A stretch of 60,817 bases of DNA from Rossellomorea aquimaris (lineage in GTDB: Bacteria > Bacillota > Bacilli > Bacillales > Bacillaceae_B): contig NZ_QNRJ01000020.1 of NCBI RefSeq assembly GCF_003315075.1, positions 1 to 60,817 on the forward strand, given 5' to 3'. Numbering within the stretch: position 1 is the first letter of the stretch; the number at the start of each line of letters is the position of its first letter. Below, piece after piece: positions 44,978 to 52,984 of the stretch. The translations under genes were made by a program, and so were the position numbers. The notes under the pieces are model-generated. The model was given only the letters and a program-made list of their open reading frames with translations, did no database searches and was not told where the DNA came from.

Positions 44978-45152
44978 TGATTATTGCAGACAGAATGAGC
45001 CATTAGTGCATACTTTTGAGCCACCTAATGCGGAAGAGAAAGCCACCAAGTGCGGAGTATTGAGCCACTTGTGCTATATAAATAAATACCTCCCTGTATA
45101 ATAGAGAAGCATGCGTTACCGCATGACAAATCTTTTATAGGGAGGTTTTTTT

Positions 45153-46664
45153 GTGATCAATTGTCGGAAGATTCTAGATCTTCACTTGGAGGGGATGAGT
45201 CAGCGTACAATCAGTGCGAGCACGGGTCATTCAAGAAATACGGTAGCTAGTGTCATTCAAACGGCAAAATCAAGAGGGATTCAAGAACTAAACGACACTA
45301 TGACGAATGCTTGGCTAAATGATTTTTTGTTTCCTGAGAAACAAGCTGTCGAGAAAGGATATTACCCTGTGGACTGGGAAAAGGTTCACAAAGAACTTCA
45401 AAAGAAAAACGTTACATTGAAACTATTACATTACGAGTATGCCACTGAAGCACGCCTAGGAAAGAAGGTCCCCTATGCTTACCGTACGTTTACGGAAAAA
45501 TACGGGAACTACGCAAAGAAATATAAAACGACAATGCCGATACGTCGTAAACCAGGTGAAATTATGGAGGTTGACTGGGCAGGGTCTACGCTTACCCTTC
45601 AAGACCGGGCAACAGGGGAAAAGATACCAGTCTATGTGTTTATCGCTACACTTCCTTACAGTCAGTACAGTTATGTTGAGGGTTTTATAGACATGAAGTC
45701 TCCGAGCTGGCTTACCGCCCATATTCATGCTTTAGAGTATTTTGGTGGCGTACCTGAAACGATGGTACCTGACAACCTGAAAACAGGTGTGACCAAACCT
45801 CTACGAGGTGAACCTATTTTGCAGGAAGCATATCGAGAGCTAGCTGACTATTATCATACAGTGATAGTTCCAAGTCGCGTCCGAAAACCTAAGGACAAAG
45901 CAAGTGTTGAAGGAACAGTGGGCTATATATCCAGACAGGTTATAGCTGCTTTACGCAATTATCCTTTTTTCCATTTGGAAGATTTGAACCATCACATTTT
46001 CGAAAAGCTTGAAGAGATTAATACTACTGCTTTCCAGAAGCGTCCAGGATCTCGTAGAGAGGTATTTGAGGAAGAGGAGAAGCCCTACCTTCGCTCTCTT
46101 CCTCGCACACGTTACAAATTGACGGAATGGAAAACAGCGAAAGTTCAACCGAACTACCACATCCACGTCCGGGAGCAGGTCGAAATTCGCCTGACACCAG
46201 ATCTACTTGAATTTTACTTCAAAGATGTACGGATTGCATCCCATAAACGATTAACAGGCGATATTGGTCAATATTCGACATCTATAGAACATATGCCAGA
46301 TCATCATCGCTTATATTTAGATCACAACCCTGAGAATAACCGGGATTGGGCTAAAAGCATTGGGCCATCCATGGAAAAGTTTGTTGATAAAATGCTCGAA
46401 CAAAACGCAGAGAAAAAAGCATTGTCTATTTTGAGCGCTCTGAGAAATATTGCAGAAAAATATGAGCCAATCACGTTAGAAAATTCGGTTGAAACTTTAC
46501 TAGCCATATCAAGTAACCCAACCCTTTCAGTTCTTAAGAGTATTCTAGACCGAGAGGCTAAAAGGATTCCACCGGAATCACCTCCGGAAAAGTCAAAACA
46601 TATGGCAAATGACTATGGATTTGTGCGTGGTGCAGCATATTTTGGGAAGGAGCGTTCTAAATGA
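45153..46664 (+). CDS. istA: IS21 transposase IstA, element B
   Basis: A 503-aa DDE transposase. N-terminal helix-turn-helix region (LEGMSQRTISASTGHSRNTV), then the catalytic triad in MEVDWAGS (Asp), VPDNLKTGV (Asp) and KDKASVEGTVG (Glu), and a C-terminal domain ending DYGFVRGAAYFG. GGGAGG lies upstream; the start codon is GTG or the near TTG at about 45150. It catalyses cut and strand transfer with IstB's help. Complete, unlike its counterpart in element A. Confidence 0.92.
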   Translation: MINCRKILDLHLEGMSQRTISASTGHSRNTVASVIQTAKSRGIQELNDTMTNAWLNDFLFPEKQAVEKGYYPVDWEKVHKELQKKNVTLKLLHYEYATEARLGKKVPYAYRTFTEKYGNYAKKYKTTMPIRRKPGEIMEVDWAGSTLTLQDRATGEKIPVYVFIATLPYSQYSYVEGFIDMKSPSWLTAHIHALEYFGGVPETMVPDNLKTGVTKPLRGEPILQEAYRELADYYHTVIVPSRVRKPKDKASVEGTVGYISRQVIAALRNYPFFHLEDLNHHIFEKLEEINTTAFQKRPGSRREVFEEEEKPYLRSLPRTRYKLTEWKTAKVQPNYHIHVREQVEIRLTPDLLEFYFKDVRIASHKRLTGDIGQYSTSIEHMPDHHRLYLDHNPENNRDWAKSIGPSMEKFVDKMLEQNAEKKALSILSALRNIAEKYEPITLENSVETLLAISSNPTLSVLKSILDREAKRIPPESPPEKSKHMANDYGFVRGAAYFGKERSK

Positions 46665-47413
46665 ATCAGGAAACTTTACGAAAACTAACCGAAATGAAAA
46701 TGGGTGGTATGGCAGATATTTATCAACAACAAAGCCAAAACCGTGAATATCAAAAAATGGACTTTGATGATCGCTTTCAGCTTTTAGTGGATCATGAGTA
46801 TGATCGCAGACGTTCAAATAAGTTAGAACGTCTGATTAAACAGGCAACATTGAATGAACCAGCAGCTGCCATTGAAGATATCGAATATAATCCAGATCGA
46901 AAACTGAATAAGCAACTCATCTTAGAACTAGCAGCAGGAAATTATATTCAACGACACCATAACATTATCCTTATGGGCGCTTCAGGAAACGGAAAAACAT
47001 GGATCGCAAATGCCTTTGGTGTCCAAGCATGTCGTCAGTTTTATAACGTTAAGTATATTCGTCTCCCTGAACTATTAGATGAGCTGACAGTGGCCAAGTT
47101 TGAAGCAGATGGCAGCTTTCGGAAGTTGATTCAAAAATACCGGAAAGTAGATGTATTAATACTGGATGAGTGGTTATTGACAGAACTCCCAGAAGAACAC
47201 GTAATGCTTATATTAGAGATTATCGAGTCAAGGCTCAAAAGAGCCTCTACCATATTCTGTTCTCAGTTTTCCCCGGAAGGATGGCACGCGAAATTAGGGC
47301 AAGCTCAAGTAGCTGATGCCATTCTTGATCGTATTATTCATGATTCTTATCACATTATGGTCGATGGAGAGATTTCAATGCGTGAACGCCATGGATTGGT
47401 GGGATCATCATGA
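46661..47413 (+). CDS. istB: IS21 helper ATPase IstB, element B
   Basis: A 250-aa AAA+ ATPase with Walker A LMGASGNGKTWIANAFG (about residue 103-111), Walker B DVLILDEWLL and the arginine-rich C-terminus DRIIHDSYHIMVDGE. ATGA overlap with istA. Closely related to IstB of element A; both belong to one subgroup. Confidence 0.92.
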   Translation: MNQETLRKLTEMKMGGMADIYQQQSQNREYQKMDFDDRFQLLVDHEYDRRRSNKLERLIKQATLNEPAAAIEDIEYNPDRKLNKQLILELAAGNYIQRHHNIILMGASGNGKTWIANAFGVQACRQFYNVKYIRLPELLDELTVAKFEADGSFRKLIQKYRKVDVLILDEWLLTELPEEHVMLILEIIESRLKRASTIFCSQFSPEGWHAKLGQAQVADAILDRIIHDSYHIMVDGEISMRERHGLVGSS

Positions 47414-47613
47414 TTCCAATCGAGGTAGAAAGCCGTATAGCCACGTATTTCTTTCATCGTTTTCTTCCTGATGAGGTAATAGAGCAGATTGTAGAACTCC
47501 TTCTGCCCCTCTGTTTGGAAGCAGATGAAGAGGAAGATTTAGACCAAGAGGATCTTGTCAGACAAGCTGTTACAATTATTGAAGACCAGCTAGAAGGAAA
47601 GAACTTTAAATAA
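47410..47613 (+). CDS. IS21 B accessory small protein
   Basis: A 67-aa acidic protein whose ATG overlaps the istB stop (ATGA), so it is translationally coupled. Helical, with DEVIEQIVELLLPL and EDLVRQAVTIIEDQL. A counterpart is at the same place in element A. Not part of the standard two-gene IS21 description; function unknown. Confidence 0.6.
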   Translation: MIPIEVESRIATYFFHRFLPDEVIEQIVELLLPLCLEADEEEDLDQEDLVRQAVTIIEDQLEGKNFK

Positions 47614-47618
47614 CTCAC

Positions 47619-47654
47619 ACAGCCATCGAAGCACCTAATTTCGATGGCTGTTTT
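47619..47654 (+). terminator. Terminator of IS21 B operon
   Basis: ACAGCCATCGAA and TTCGATGGCTGT are perfect 12-bp arms around a 9-base loop, followed by TTTAAT, just after the third gene. Confidence 0.8.
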
Positions 47655-47762
47655 AATACGTATTCGAGATAGTGGCTCTTTGTGATGCATTCAGTGGCTC
47701 TTATATCCGCACTTGGTGGCTCAAAAGTCCGCTCAAGTGGCTCTTTCCTAATGCAATACTCA

Positions 47763-48325
47763 ATCCATGAATGCGAATCCATAGATAAGCTTGCTTCTGC
47801 ATATGAAAATTGGCTGCACGGCAGAGTCGCAACGAACACATAGGCTTTTACCTTTTCTCCAGTATCTCTATCAATGATGAAAGCTGTGGAACCCGCCCAA
47901 TCTACTTCCATTATTTCGCCTGGTTTTCTTCGAATGCGTAAGGTGGCTTTGTACTTATCCGCATAGTTGCTGTAATGACGCAAAAAACTACGATAAGAGT
48001 ATGGAATCTTCTGGCTTGCTCTACATTCAGCTTCATATTCATGGTGGAGAAGTGAAAGTGTGACATTGGGCTTTGCCAACTCTTCATGAATATAGTCAAA
48101 ATTCAAGGGGTGTCGACCTGAAGCCTCCAGTGTCTTCTCAGGAAAAAGAAACTCCTCAATCCACTTATCCGTCATTTCTTCCTCTAACGGACAGACTAAC
48201 CCCTTCTTTTCGGCAAGGCCGATGATCTCTGTTACTTTTTGACGGGAATGACCAGTACTTGAGGCAATGCCTCTAAGGCTGATGCCCTCATCATGTAATT
48301 CCAATATCTTTCGATAATGAATCAT
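47763..48325 (-). pseudogene. istA: IstA transposase of element A, N-terminal part
   Basis: Starts at ATG 48325 with AGGAGGT upstream. Holds the helix-turn-helix (LHDEGISLRGIASSTGHSRQKV) and the first catalytic Asp (MEVDWAGS), and runs in frame to SMDSHSWI, where element B begins. The open frame continues for about 50 codons into element B DNA, which is not natural coding. See 43983-44977 for the remainder. Confidence 0.88.
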
Positions 48326-48484
48326 ACAAAAATACCTCCTAAATAATAATGGCACACCTGAAGGTGTGCTCAATAATTATACAGAAGGTATAGTGGTAAA
48401 CAGCTTGTCATTTGCTGGTACATTTCTTGTCACTAGGTGGTAAATAGAATGTCACTGGTGGTACATTTCACTGGCCGTAATCAT

Positions 48485-48587
48485 ACCATAGTTCAGATTT
48501 GATTGGTGGTTTTTTTTTCAATTTGTTTTTCCCTCCAAAATGTGTTCTAAAGTATTTCTTGACTTTGAAACTGTTACATCTGAAGTA
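48485..48587 (-). pseudogene. Integrase remnant, part upstream of IS21 A
   Basis: On the minus strand about 34 codons (LKKKPPIKSEL at the seam) that join in frame to WSVQETQQ of the 42239 fragment if element A is removed. Basic linker sequence before WSVQ is usual between the two integrase domains. An in-frame stop at 48588-48590 and no recognisable N-terminal domain show the gene was already broken. Confidence 0.45.
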
Positions 48588-48692
48588 CTATGAACGACAT
48601 TTAATATCACAATTATCAACCAAATTCTAAATATTTAAACCTTTACTCCCTATTTACATTGATCTGTTTTTAAATACGCTTTACAAAGGCAG

Positions 48693-48845
48693 TCAGTTCC
48701 CATTACACGAACCCCTTTGTGCATTTGAATACAATAAAAGAAATGCTTTTGCCATAAGTTCTATATTAGGCTCATTTTTTCTTATACGGGTGCAAGGCGG
48801 CTTCCTGGAATTTTCATCAATTATTATTTCCTTCACCTTTATCAC
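48693..48845 (-). CDS. Small conserved protein of duplicated module, copy 2
   Basis: A 50-aa frame starting GTG, equivalent to the 63-aa frame at 7413. The shared core contains KPPCTRI, KNEPNIELMAKAF and LYSNAQR. The upstream sequence, including two in-frame GTG codons, is conserved as well. The C-terminal tail differs and ends earlier. Function unknown. Confidence 0.45.
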   Translation of the reverse strand: MIKVKEIIIDENSRKPPCTRIRKNEPNIELMAKAFLLLYSNAQRGSCNGN

Positions 48846-48945
48846 CGCTTTCAAGTTCTTGAGAAAGTATATTCAATATTCAGATATATTTTGCATGTCC
48901 CCCTTTTACTTTTCATTCTTAGGACTCCAATATCATCTTTAAATA

Positions 48946-49071
48946 TTACTTTTGATTATCATTTTTCTCATTTTGCTCCTCCTCCTTTTTTAATTCTTCC
49001 TCTAACCATTCTTCTAATTTCTGAATTCCTCTTTTCTTCATTAATTCAATTCCCTCATTATTTTTTAGCAA
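48946..49071 (-). CDS. Small Glu/Lys-rich protein of module, copy 2
   Basis: A 41-aa TTG-started frame, equivalent to 7647-7808. AGGAGG lies in the right arm of the upstream hairpin. Shares IQ.LEEWLEEE and the charged tail. Retention of start, site and frame in both copies is the main support. Confidence 0.45.
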   Translation of the reverse strand: MLKNNEGIELMKKRGIQKLEEWLEEELKKEEEQNEKNDNQK

Positions 49072-49077
49072 ATAAAA

Positions 49078-49099
49078 AACCTCCTTTTAATAGGAGGTT
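49078..49099 (-). terminator. Hairpin with embedded ribosome binding site, copy 2
   Basis: AACCTCCT and AGGAGGTT arms, then TTTTTTATTT on the minus strand. The loop sequence differs from copy 1 but the pairing is kept. Confidence 0.6.
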
Positions 49100-49126
49100 C
49101 AGCATTTTTAGCTATTCAAATAGGGT

Positions 49127-49144
49127 TGCACTTTAAAAAGTGCA
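49127..49144. promoter_or_regulatory. 18-bp palindrome at 3' end of HTH gene, copy 2
   Basis: TGCACTTT-AA-AAAGTGCA, spanning the stop of the 281-aa gene as in copy 1. Confidence 0.6.
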
Positions 49145-49978
49145 TTCCAAACTCTTGAATTCCATTGGTAAACAAATCGGAGAATTATTTTTAAGGTTAA
49201 TTATAAAAGTGAAATTTTTTTGAGTTGTAATTACAGTATCCATATACCCAAAAGCATAATTATATTTCTGTAATAGTTTTATTAAGGGAACAATCTCACC
49301 GATTGTACAATTCGGATTAAATACTTCAATAATTAACCCACCCTTAACCCATTCTATCCGGAGGTATAAGGAATTAGCTACACCTTGATTAATTATTATT
49401 CCTCTTACATCATGGATTGATTTTGCGAGAGGAAGATCCTCTAATTCATTTTTCAACCAAGCAAGGCTCTTTTTAGAATCATCTAAGTAACTAAAATGCT
49501 GGATCGTCCATAATTGCTCGGGACTTTCTTCTTCTACCCAAGAAAAAGGAACCCTAGATAATATTGCAAGGAAAGAAACAACCTCTTTTGCAACATTTGA
49601 ATGCCTGGTTATATCTCGTATTTTAGGTTTATGTTTTTTCCTTACTTTTTCTTTGGTTTTCCCCAGGTATCTTCTAATTGTGTCGTGAGAAATACCATAA
49701 AAGGAATACAGTTGCTGCTGAGAAAAACCTATTATTTCATCTTCCATGAGAATCATACGTCTGGAATACAAAGAAAACTTTAGCAGGTAATCTGCGTAAT
49801 ATCCCATATCCATTTTCAGAAAAATTAGTTCTGGCCACTGAAGGATTACCCTTCCTAGTGAGTCCTTTCGTGTTTTTATATAGTCTTCTTCGTCCACCAT
49901 CCCTCCGAGAAAATCTTTAAGATTAATGCTGATGTACTTAAATTTGTTAAATATATATTCTGGAATATGTTTTTGCAC
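49133..49978 (-). CDS. 281-aa helix-turn-helix protein, module copy 2
   Basis: Paralogue of the 7869-8714 product with the same length and no gaps. GTG start with GGTGAT upstream. The helix-turn-helix (QQLYSFYGISHDTIRRYLGK) and the basic linker are unchanged, and differences are mainly conservative substitutions in the C-terminal half, as expected if both copies have been under selection. Function unknown; see copy 1. Confidence 0.7.
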   Translation of the reverse strand: MQKHIPEYIFNKFKYISINLKDFLGGMVDEEDYIKTRKDSLGRVILQWPELIFLKMDMGYYADYLLKFSLYSRRMILMEDEIIGFSQQQLYSFYGISHDTIRRYLGKTKEKVRKKHKPKIRDITRHSNVAKEVVSFLAILSRVPFSWVEEESPEQLWTIQHFSYLDDSKKSLAWLKNELEDLPLAKSIHDVRGIIINQGVANSLYLRIEWVKGGLIIEVFNPNCTIGEIVPLIKLLQKYNYAFGYMDTVITTQKNFTFIINLKNNSPICLPMEFKSLECTF

Positions 49979-50028
49979 TTATATCACCAGAACAAATATA
50001 ACTTAACAAAAATGATACATCACCGTTC

Positions 50029-50042
50029 CACTTTTAAAAGTG
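50029..50042. promoter_or_regulatory. 14-bp palindrome upstream of HTH gene, copy 2
   Basis: CACTTTTAAAAGTG, same place and sequence as at 8765-8778. Confidence 0.55.
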
Positions 50043-50151
50043 CATCCTTTTATCGACTAAAGACCCGGTTATATGATTGTTAGTGTGTCGGAAAAATGAT
50101 ATGGATTTAAGAATAGCGCGATAAAGAAAAGTTCGTATTAGAAAAAAGAAC

Positions 50152-50182
50152 CTTCTCAAAAATTCAACGAACTTTTGAGAAG
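50152..50182 (-). terminator. Terminator of ankyrin-HelD gene
   Basis: CTTCTCAAAA and TTTTGAGAAG arms (10 bp), followed on the minus strand by GGTTCTTTTTTC. It lies about 175 bases past the stop of the 826-aa gene. Confidence 0.65.
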
Positions 50183-50355
50183 CGTCCGTTAAAATCATCC
50201 GTGTTAGCAAACCCCGCTTACCTTACCAACGAGCCCTTTTATACCATGGATTGAGGGGGCAGATTACATCTTGCAAAAACAATGTATATAATTAGCACTC
50301 TAGAAGGTCTGATTCAAATTAAATTCAATAATGTAAATTAATTCACCGTAAATGT

Positions 50356-52836
50356 TTATAATAACAATAGCTCATGTAATGCTCTTGTACAGCCGACATA
50401 AAGTAATTTTCTATCTAGTTCAAATCTTTCAATATTATATTTATCTGAATCGTATATTATGACTGCATCAAATTCCATTCCCTTTGATAATGTAACTGGC
50501 ATAATAATTAGTCCTCCTTCATAAATTCGGGAGTCAGTTACAAATTCTTCTAAGGAATTGATACTAAATAATTCTTTTTTTGCTAATTTAACACTTTCAA
50601 AATCTCTAGTCAAAATAGCGATATTTTTTAAACCTTTTTCTTGGTATTGATTGATTGCCTTTTGTACCTCTTGATATTTTTCTACACTTTTCAAACCTTT
50701 TTTAACTTTTGGAGGATTCCCATCTCTTCCAAAAGGAGTCGAAAGATTGTATTTCCCCTTGCTCCATGGATTAATAATATTATTACTATACTCAGTAATT
50801 TGGGAAGTTGAACGATAGGTTAACGAAAGTTCTAAATAATTGGGTTTCATATCTATGCTCTCTTTAATACTTTCAACTACTTCGTTCCAATCGTTTATAC
50901 TTCGATTACTATAAATTGTTTGACCTAAATCTCCTAAGATTGTAAATCTACCTTTTTTTACAATATTCGTTAGAAGAAAAATTTCGAAGGGGTTATAATC
51001 TTGCCCCTCGTCAATTACCAAATAATCAAATTTCTTGAAATCACTTTGTAAGAAACGTGTATTTATATAATCGTCTATTACAAAAATACCAGCTAAGTCT
51101 GTATCCTGAATGTACTTATTCTTAAGTTGGTTTTTGGTTTCATATACAACTTTTTCGATTAAATTATTATTATTTTCTATGTACCTTTCAAGTATTGTTT
51201 TGTTACCAATTAAGTTAAAATAAAGATCTAGTGAACTAACATTTTTCCAATTCATTTCAAAAACGTTAATTCCTTCAGTAATAAATTTATTCAATTTATT
51301 TTTGATCGTCCCTAAATGTGAAATCTGAATTACATTTTCAAATTTATTTATTATGGACTTGATAAAGTCCTTTTTCTCATTTTGGATATTTCTTAATATT
51401 CTTTCTCTTCTGACCTGCAATGGTAAATATGCATAATCTACCATGTAAAACTTTTTGATTTTTTGAGATATATCCTCATATATATAATTTTTTATGTCTA
51501 AATCCAATGAAAATTCACTTTCAAATTCCGTAATTTCTTTTTTGACTTGCTTATTAATCTTTTCTAGTATATATGTAAATCTTTCTGGATTAAATTCATT
51601 CTCAATTTCATTTAGATACTGAAGAACGATATTTTTAAATTTCAATGATCCTTTAAATTTACTTAATGTACTTCCCTCTAATCTCTTTGAACTTTTAGTA
51701 ATTTTAAAAGAATTTTTTTGATTGTCTTTAATATTATCCTTCCACCATTCATAAAATGTTATTTGTTTTATTCCACCAACTCCTATATCTGGTAATACAT
51801 TTTTAATATAATTTATAAACATTTTATTTGGTCCAAATATTGCCATTTTATCAGGCTTCATATTTTTATTGTTATATATTATATATGATATTCTGTGAAG
51901 AGCTACGGTAGTTTTCCCGCTTCCTGCAGACCCTTGTACAATGAGGGGGACATGGGAATCCGAGCTGATAACACTGTATTGTTCTTCTTGTATAGTTTCT
52001 GCGACATCCTTTAATACACTGTCTGAAGAATCTCTTAATTTTTTCATTAGGATTGGATCTGTAAAGTTAATGCTATTTTGCTTTAGATCATTAAAATCAA
52101 CGATAATCCCATCTTCAATATTAAATTGTCTAATCAGATTAATTTTAATTTCCCCTAGTGTGTCATGATAAATTTCTCCAATTTTTTTTTGGTAGAATAT
52201 GCTCGCGACTTTATTATTATTAGATAAAATCCTTTCCCCATAATCATACTTACCAATATAATAAATATTTTTGTTTGCACTTTTATTTTGATAATAATCT
52301 ATTCTTCCAAAGAAAGGCTTATCGAAAATGGAATCAAGCTTTCTCTTTTCTTTAAATGTCCATGTAGAAAGAATTGAGTCTGTATAATTGTCAGCACCAC
52401 CAAAGTTGTTTGTTTTGATTCTATTATTAAAATTTTCTATATCTAGTTTTACTCTCCCTCTAATTTGATCAATCATTACCTGATCTTCTATTTTTCGTTT
52501 TTTATTCATTTTATTATCTCTGAACTCATTAATTATATCCGGGGCATGTTTTTTAAAAACCTCGAGTACATCATTATGTTTGTATTTTATCGCTATTTGA
52601 ATTGGGTTACTCCCTTTTTTATTAGTTATAAGATAATTCGCTCCAACGTCTAATAAATACTTAACAGCTCTTGCTTGGTTATGCGAAGCTGCATATATTA
52701 GAGCAGTTGCATTAAACTCGTTTACAATATCCGGATCTCCCCCTTCTTCTATATAGCACTTTAATATATCCAATTGACCCTCTCCAGCGGCTCTAAGAAA
52801 GGTTAATTTGTCTATACCAGTTTCCTTTTGGGACAT
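50356..52836 (-). CDS. Ankyrin-repeat HelD-like helicase
   Basis: An 826-aa protein. Residues 1-105 are about three ankyrin repeats (GEGQLDILKCYIEEGGDPD, NATALIYAASHNQARAVKYLLDVGAN). From about 180 on it follows HelD, the RNA polymerase-recycling helicase: IQEEQYSVI, Walker A QGSAGSGKTTVALHR (about 303), LVIDEGQDYNPFE, ILGDLGQTIYS, LTYRS, SKGMEFDAVIIYD, YVGCTRALHEL. HelD proteins pry RNA polymerase off nucleic acid and some give tolerance to rifamycins. Ankyrin repeats are not a usual part of HelD. The gene follows the peptide synthetase on the same strand, after 150 bases holding a long hairpin. Confidence 0.8.
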   Translation of the reverse strand: MSQKETGIDKLTFLRAAGEGQLDILKCYIEEGGDPDIVNEFNATALIYAASHNQARAVKYLLDVGANYLITNKKGSNPIQIAIKYKHNDVLEVFKKHAPDIINEFRDNKMNKKRKIEDQVMIDQIRGRVKLDIENFNNRIKTNNFGGADNYTDSILSTWTFKEKRKLDSIFDKPFFGRIDYYQNKSANKNIYYIGKYDYGERILSNNNKVASIFYQKKIGEIYHDTLGEIKINLIRQFNIEDGIIVDFNDLKQNSINFTDPILMKKLRDSSDSVLKDVAETIQEEQYSVISSDSHVPLIVQGSAGSGKTTVALHRISYIIYNNKNMKPDKMAIFGPNKMFINYIKNVLPDIGVGGIKQITFYEWWKDNIKDNQKNSFKITKSSKRLEGSTLSKFKGSLKFKNIVLQYLNEIENEFNPERFTYILEKINKQVKKEITEFESEFSLDLDIKNYIYEDISQKIKKFYMVDYAYLPLQVRRERILRNIQNEKKDFIKSIINKFENVIQISHLGTIKNKLNKFITEGINVFEMNWKNVSSLDLYFNLIGNKTILERYIENNNNLIEKVVYETKNQLKNKYIQDTDLAGIFVIDDYINTRFLQSDFKKFDYLVIDEGQDYNPFEIFLLTNIVKKGRFTILGDLGQTIYSNRSINDWNEVVESIKESIDMKPNYLELSLTYRSTSQITEYSNNIINPWSKGKYNLSTPFGRDGNPPKVKKGLKSVEKYQEVQKAINQYQEKGLKNIAILTRDFESVKLAKKELFSINSLEEFVTDSRIYEGGLIIMPVTLSKGMEFDAVIIYDSDKYNIERFELDRKLLYVGCTRALHELLLL

Positions 52837-52882
52837 AATAACACCTCTTTATGTTTATATTAATTATTCTATTAAATAACAA

Positions 52883-52950
52883 AAGGAAAATGCCCTTCTA
52901 ATCTTCCTCTTAGAAAATGTAGATTAAAGAAGATTTAGAAGGGGATATAT
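52883..52950. terminator. Long imperfect hairpin between NRPS and ankyrin-HelD
   Basis: CCCTTCTAATCTT and AAGATTTAGAAGGG, extended outward by AAAAGGAAA/TTTCCTTTT, form a nearly 70-base structure. It follows the NRPS stop by about 35 bases. It can end NRPS transcription, or attenuate read-through into the helicase gene. Confidence 0.55.
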
Positions 52951-52984
52951 TTCCTTTTTGAACTATTTATTAGAACCCTAACTA

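Larger units (their letters stand above)
44978..47762 (+). mobile_element. IS21-family element B, intact
   Basis: A 2785-bp element. Ends read inward are TGATTATTGC (left) and TGAGTATTGC (right), with several further GAGCCAC-type repeats inside both ends. It encodes istA, istB and a small third gene joined by 4-base overlaps, then a terminator. All frames are open, so it may still be active. It sits inside istA of element A with a perfect 7-bp target duplication (ATCCATG), in the opposite orientation. Confidence 0.88.
42864..48483 (-). mobile_element. IS21-family element A, interrupted by element B
   Basis: Ends are TGAATACAGCCA on the left and, read inward, TGATTACGGCCA on the right. Both ends carry several TGGTAAA/TGGTACA repeats (42880-42960 and 48390-48470), the multiple transposase sites typical of IS21. 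It holds istA (split), istB, a small third gene and a terminator. Without element B it is about 2.83 kb. It inserted into a tyrosine integrase remnant. Confidence 0.82.
48714..50140 (-). repeat. Duplicated three-gene module, copy 2
   Basis: Second copy of the 7473-8981 unit, same strand, about 41 kb away. Gene order, palindromes and the hairpin with embedded ribosome site are all kept. Homology ends at GTTCGTATTA (50131-50140), the left arm of the palindrome found whole in copy 1. No recombinase genes adjoin this copy. Confidence 0.75.
49979..50355. other. Intergenic region between module copy 2 and ankyrin-HelD gene
   Basis: Contains the upstream palindrome of the module, the end of module homology at 50140 and the terminator at 50152. 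The rest (50190-50355) shows no gene. Confidence 0.45.

Noticed and set aside
45456..45728. Long frames antisense to istA and other large genes
   Set aside because: They mirror real genes with clear families and have no ribosome sites.
47615..48373. 252-codon frame as a complete transposase
   Set aside because: It begins before the AGGAGGT-led ATG and its last 50 or so codons are element B DNA; it is half of a split istA.
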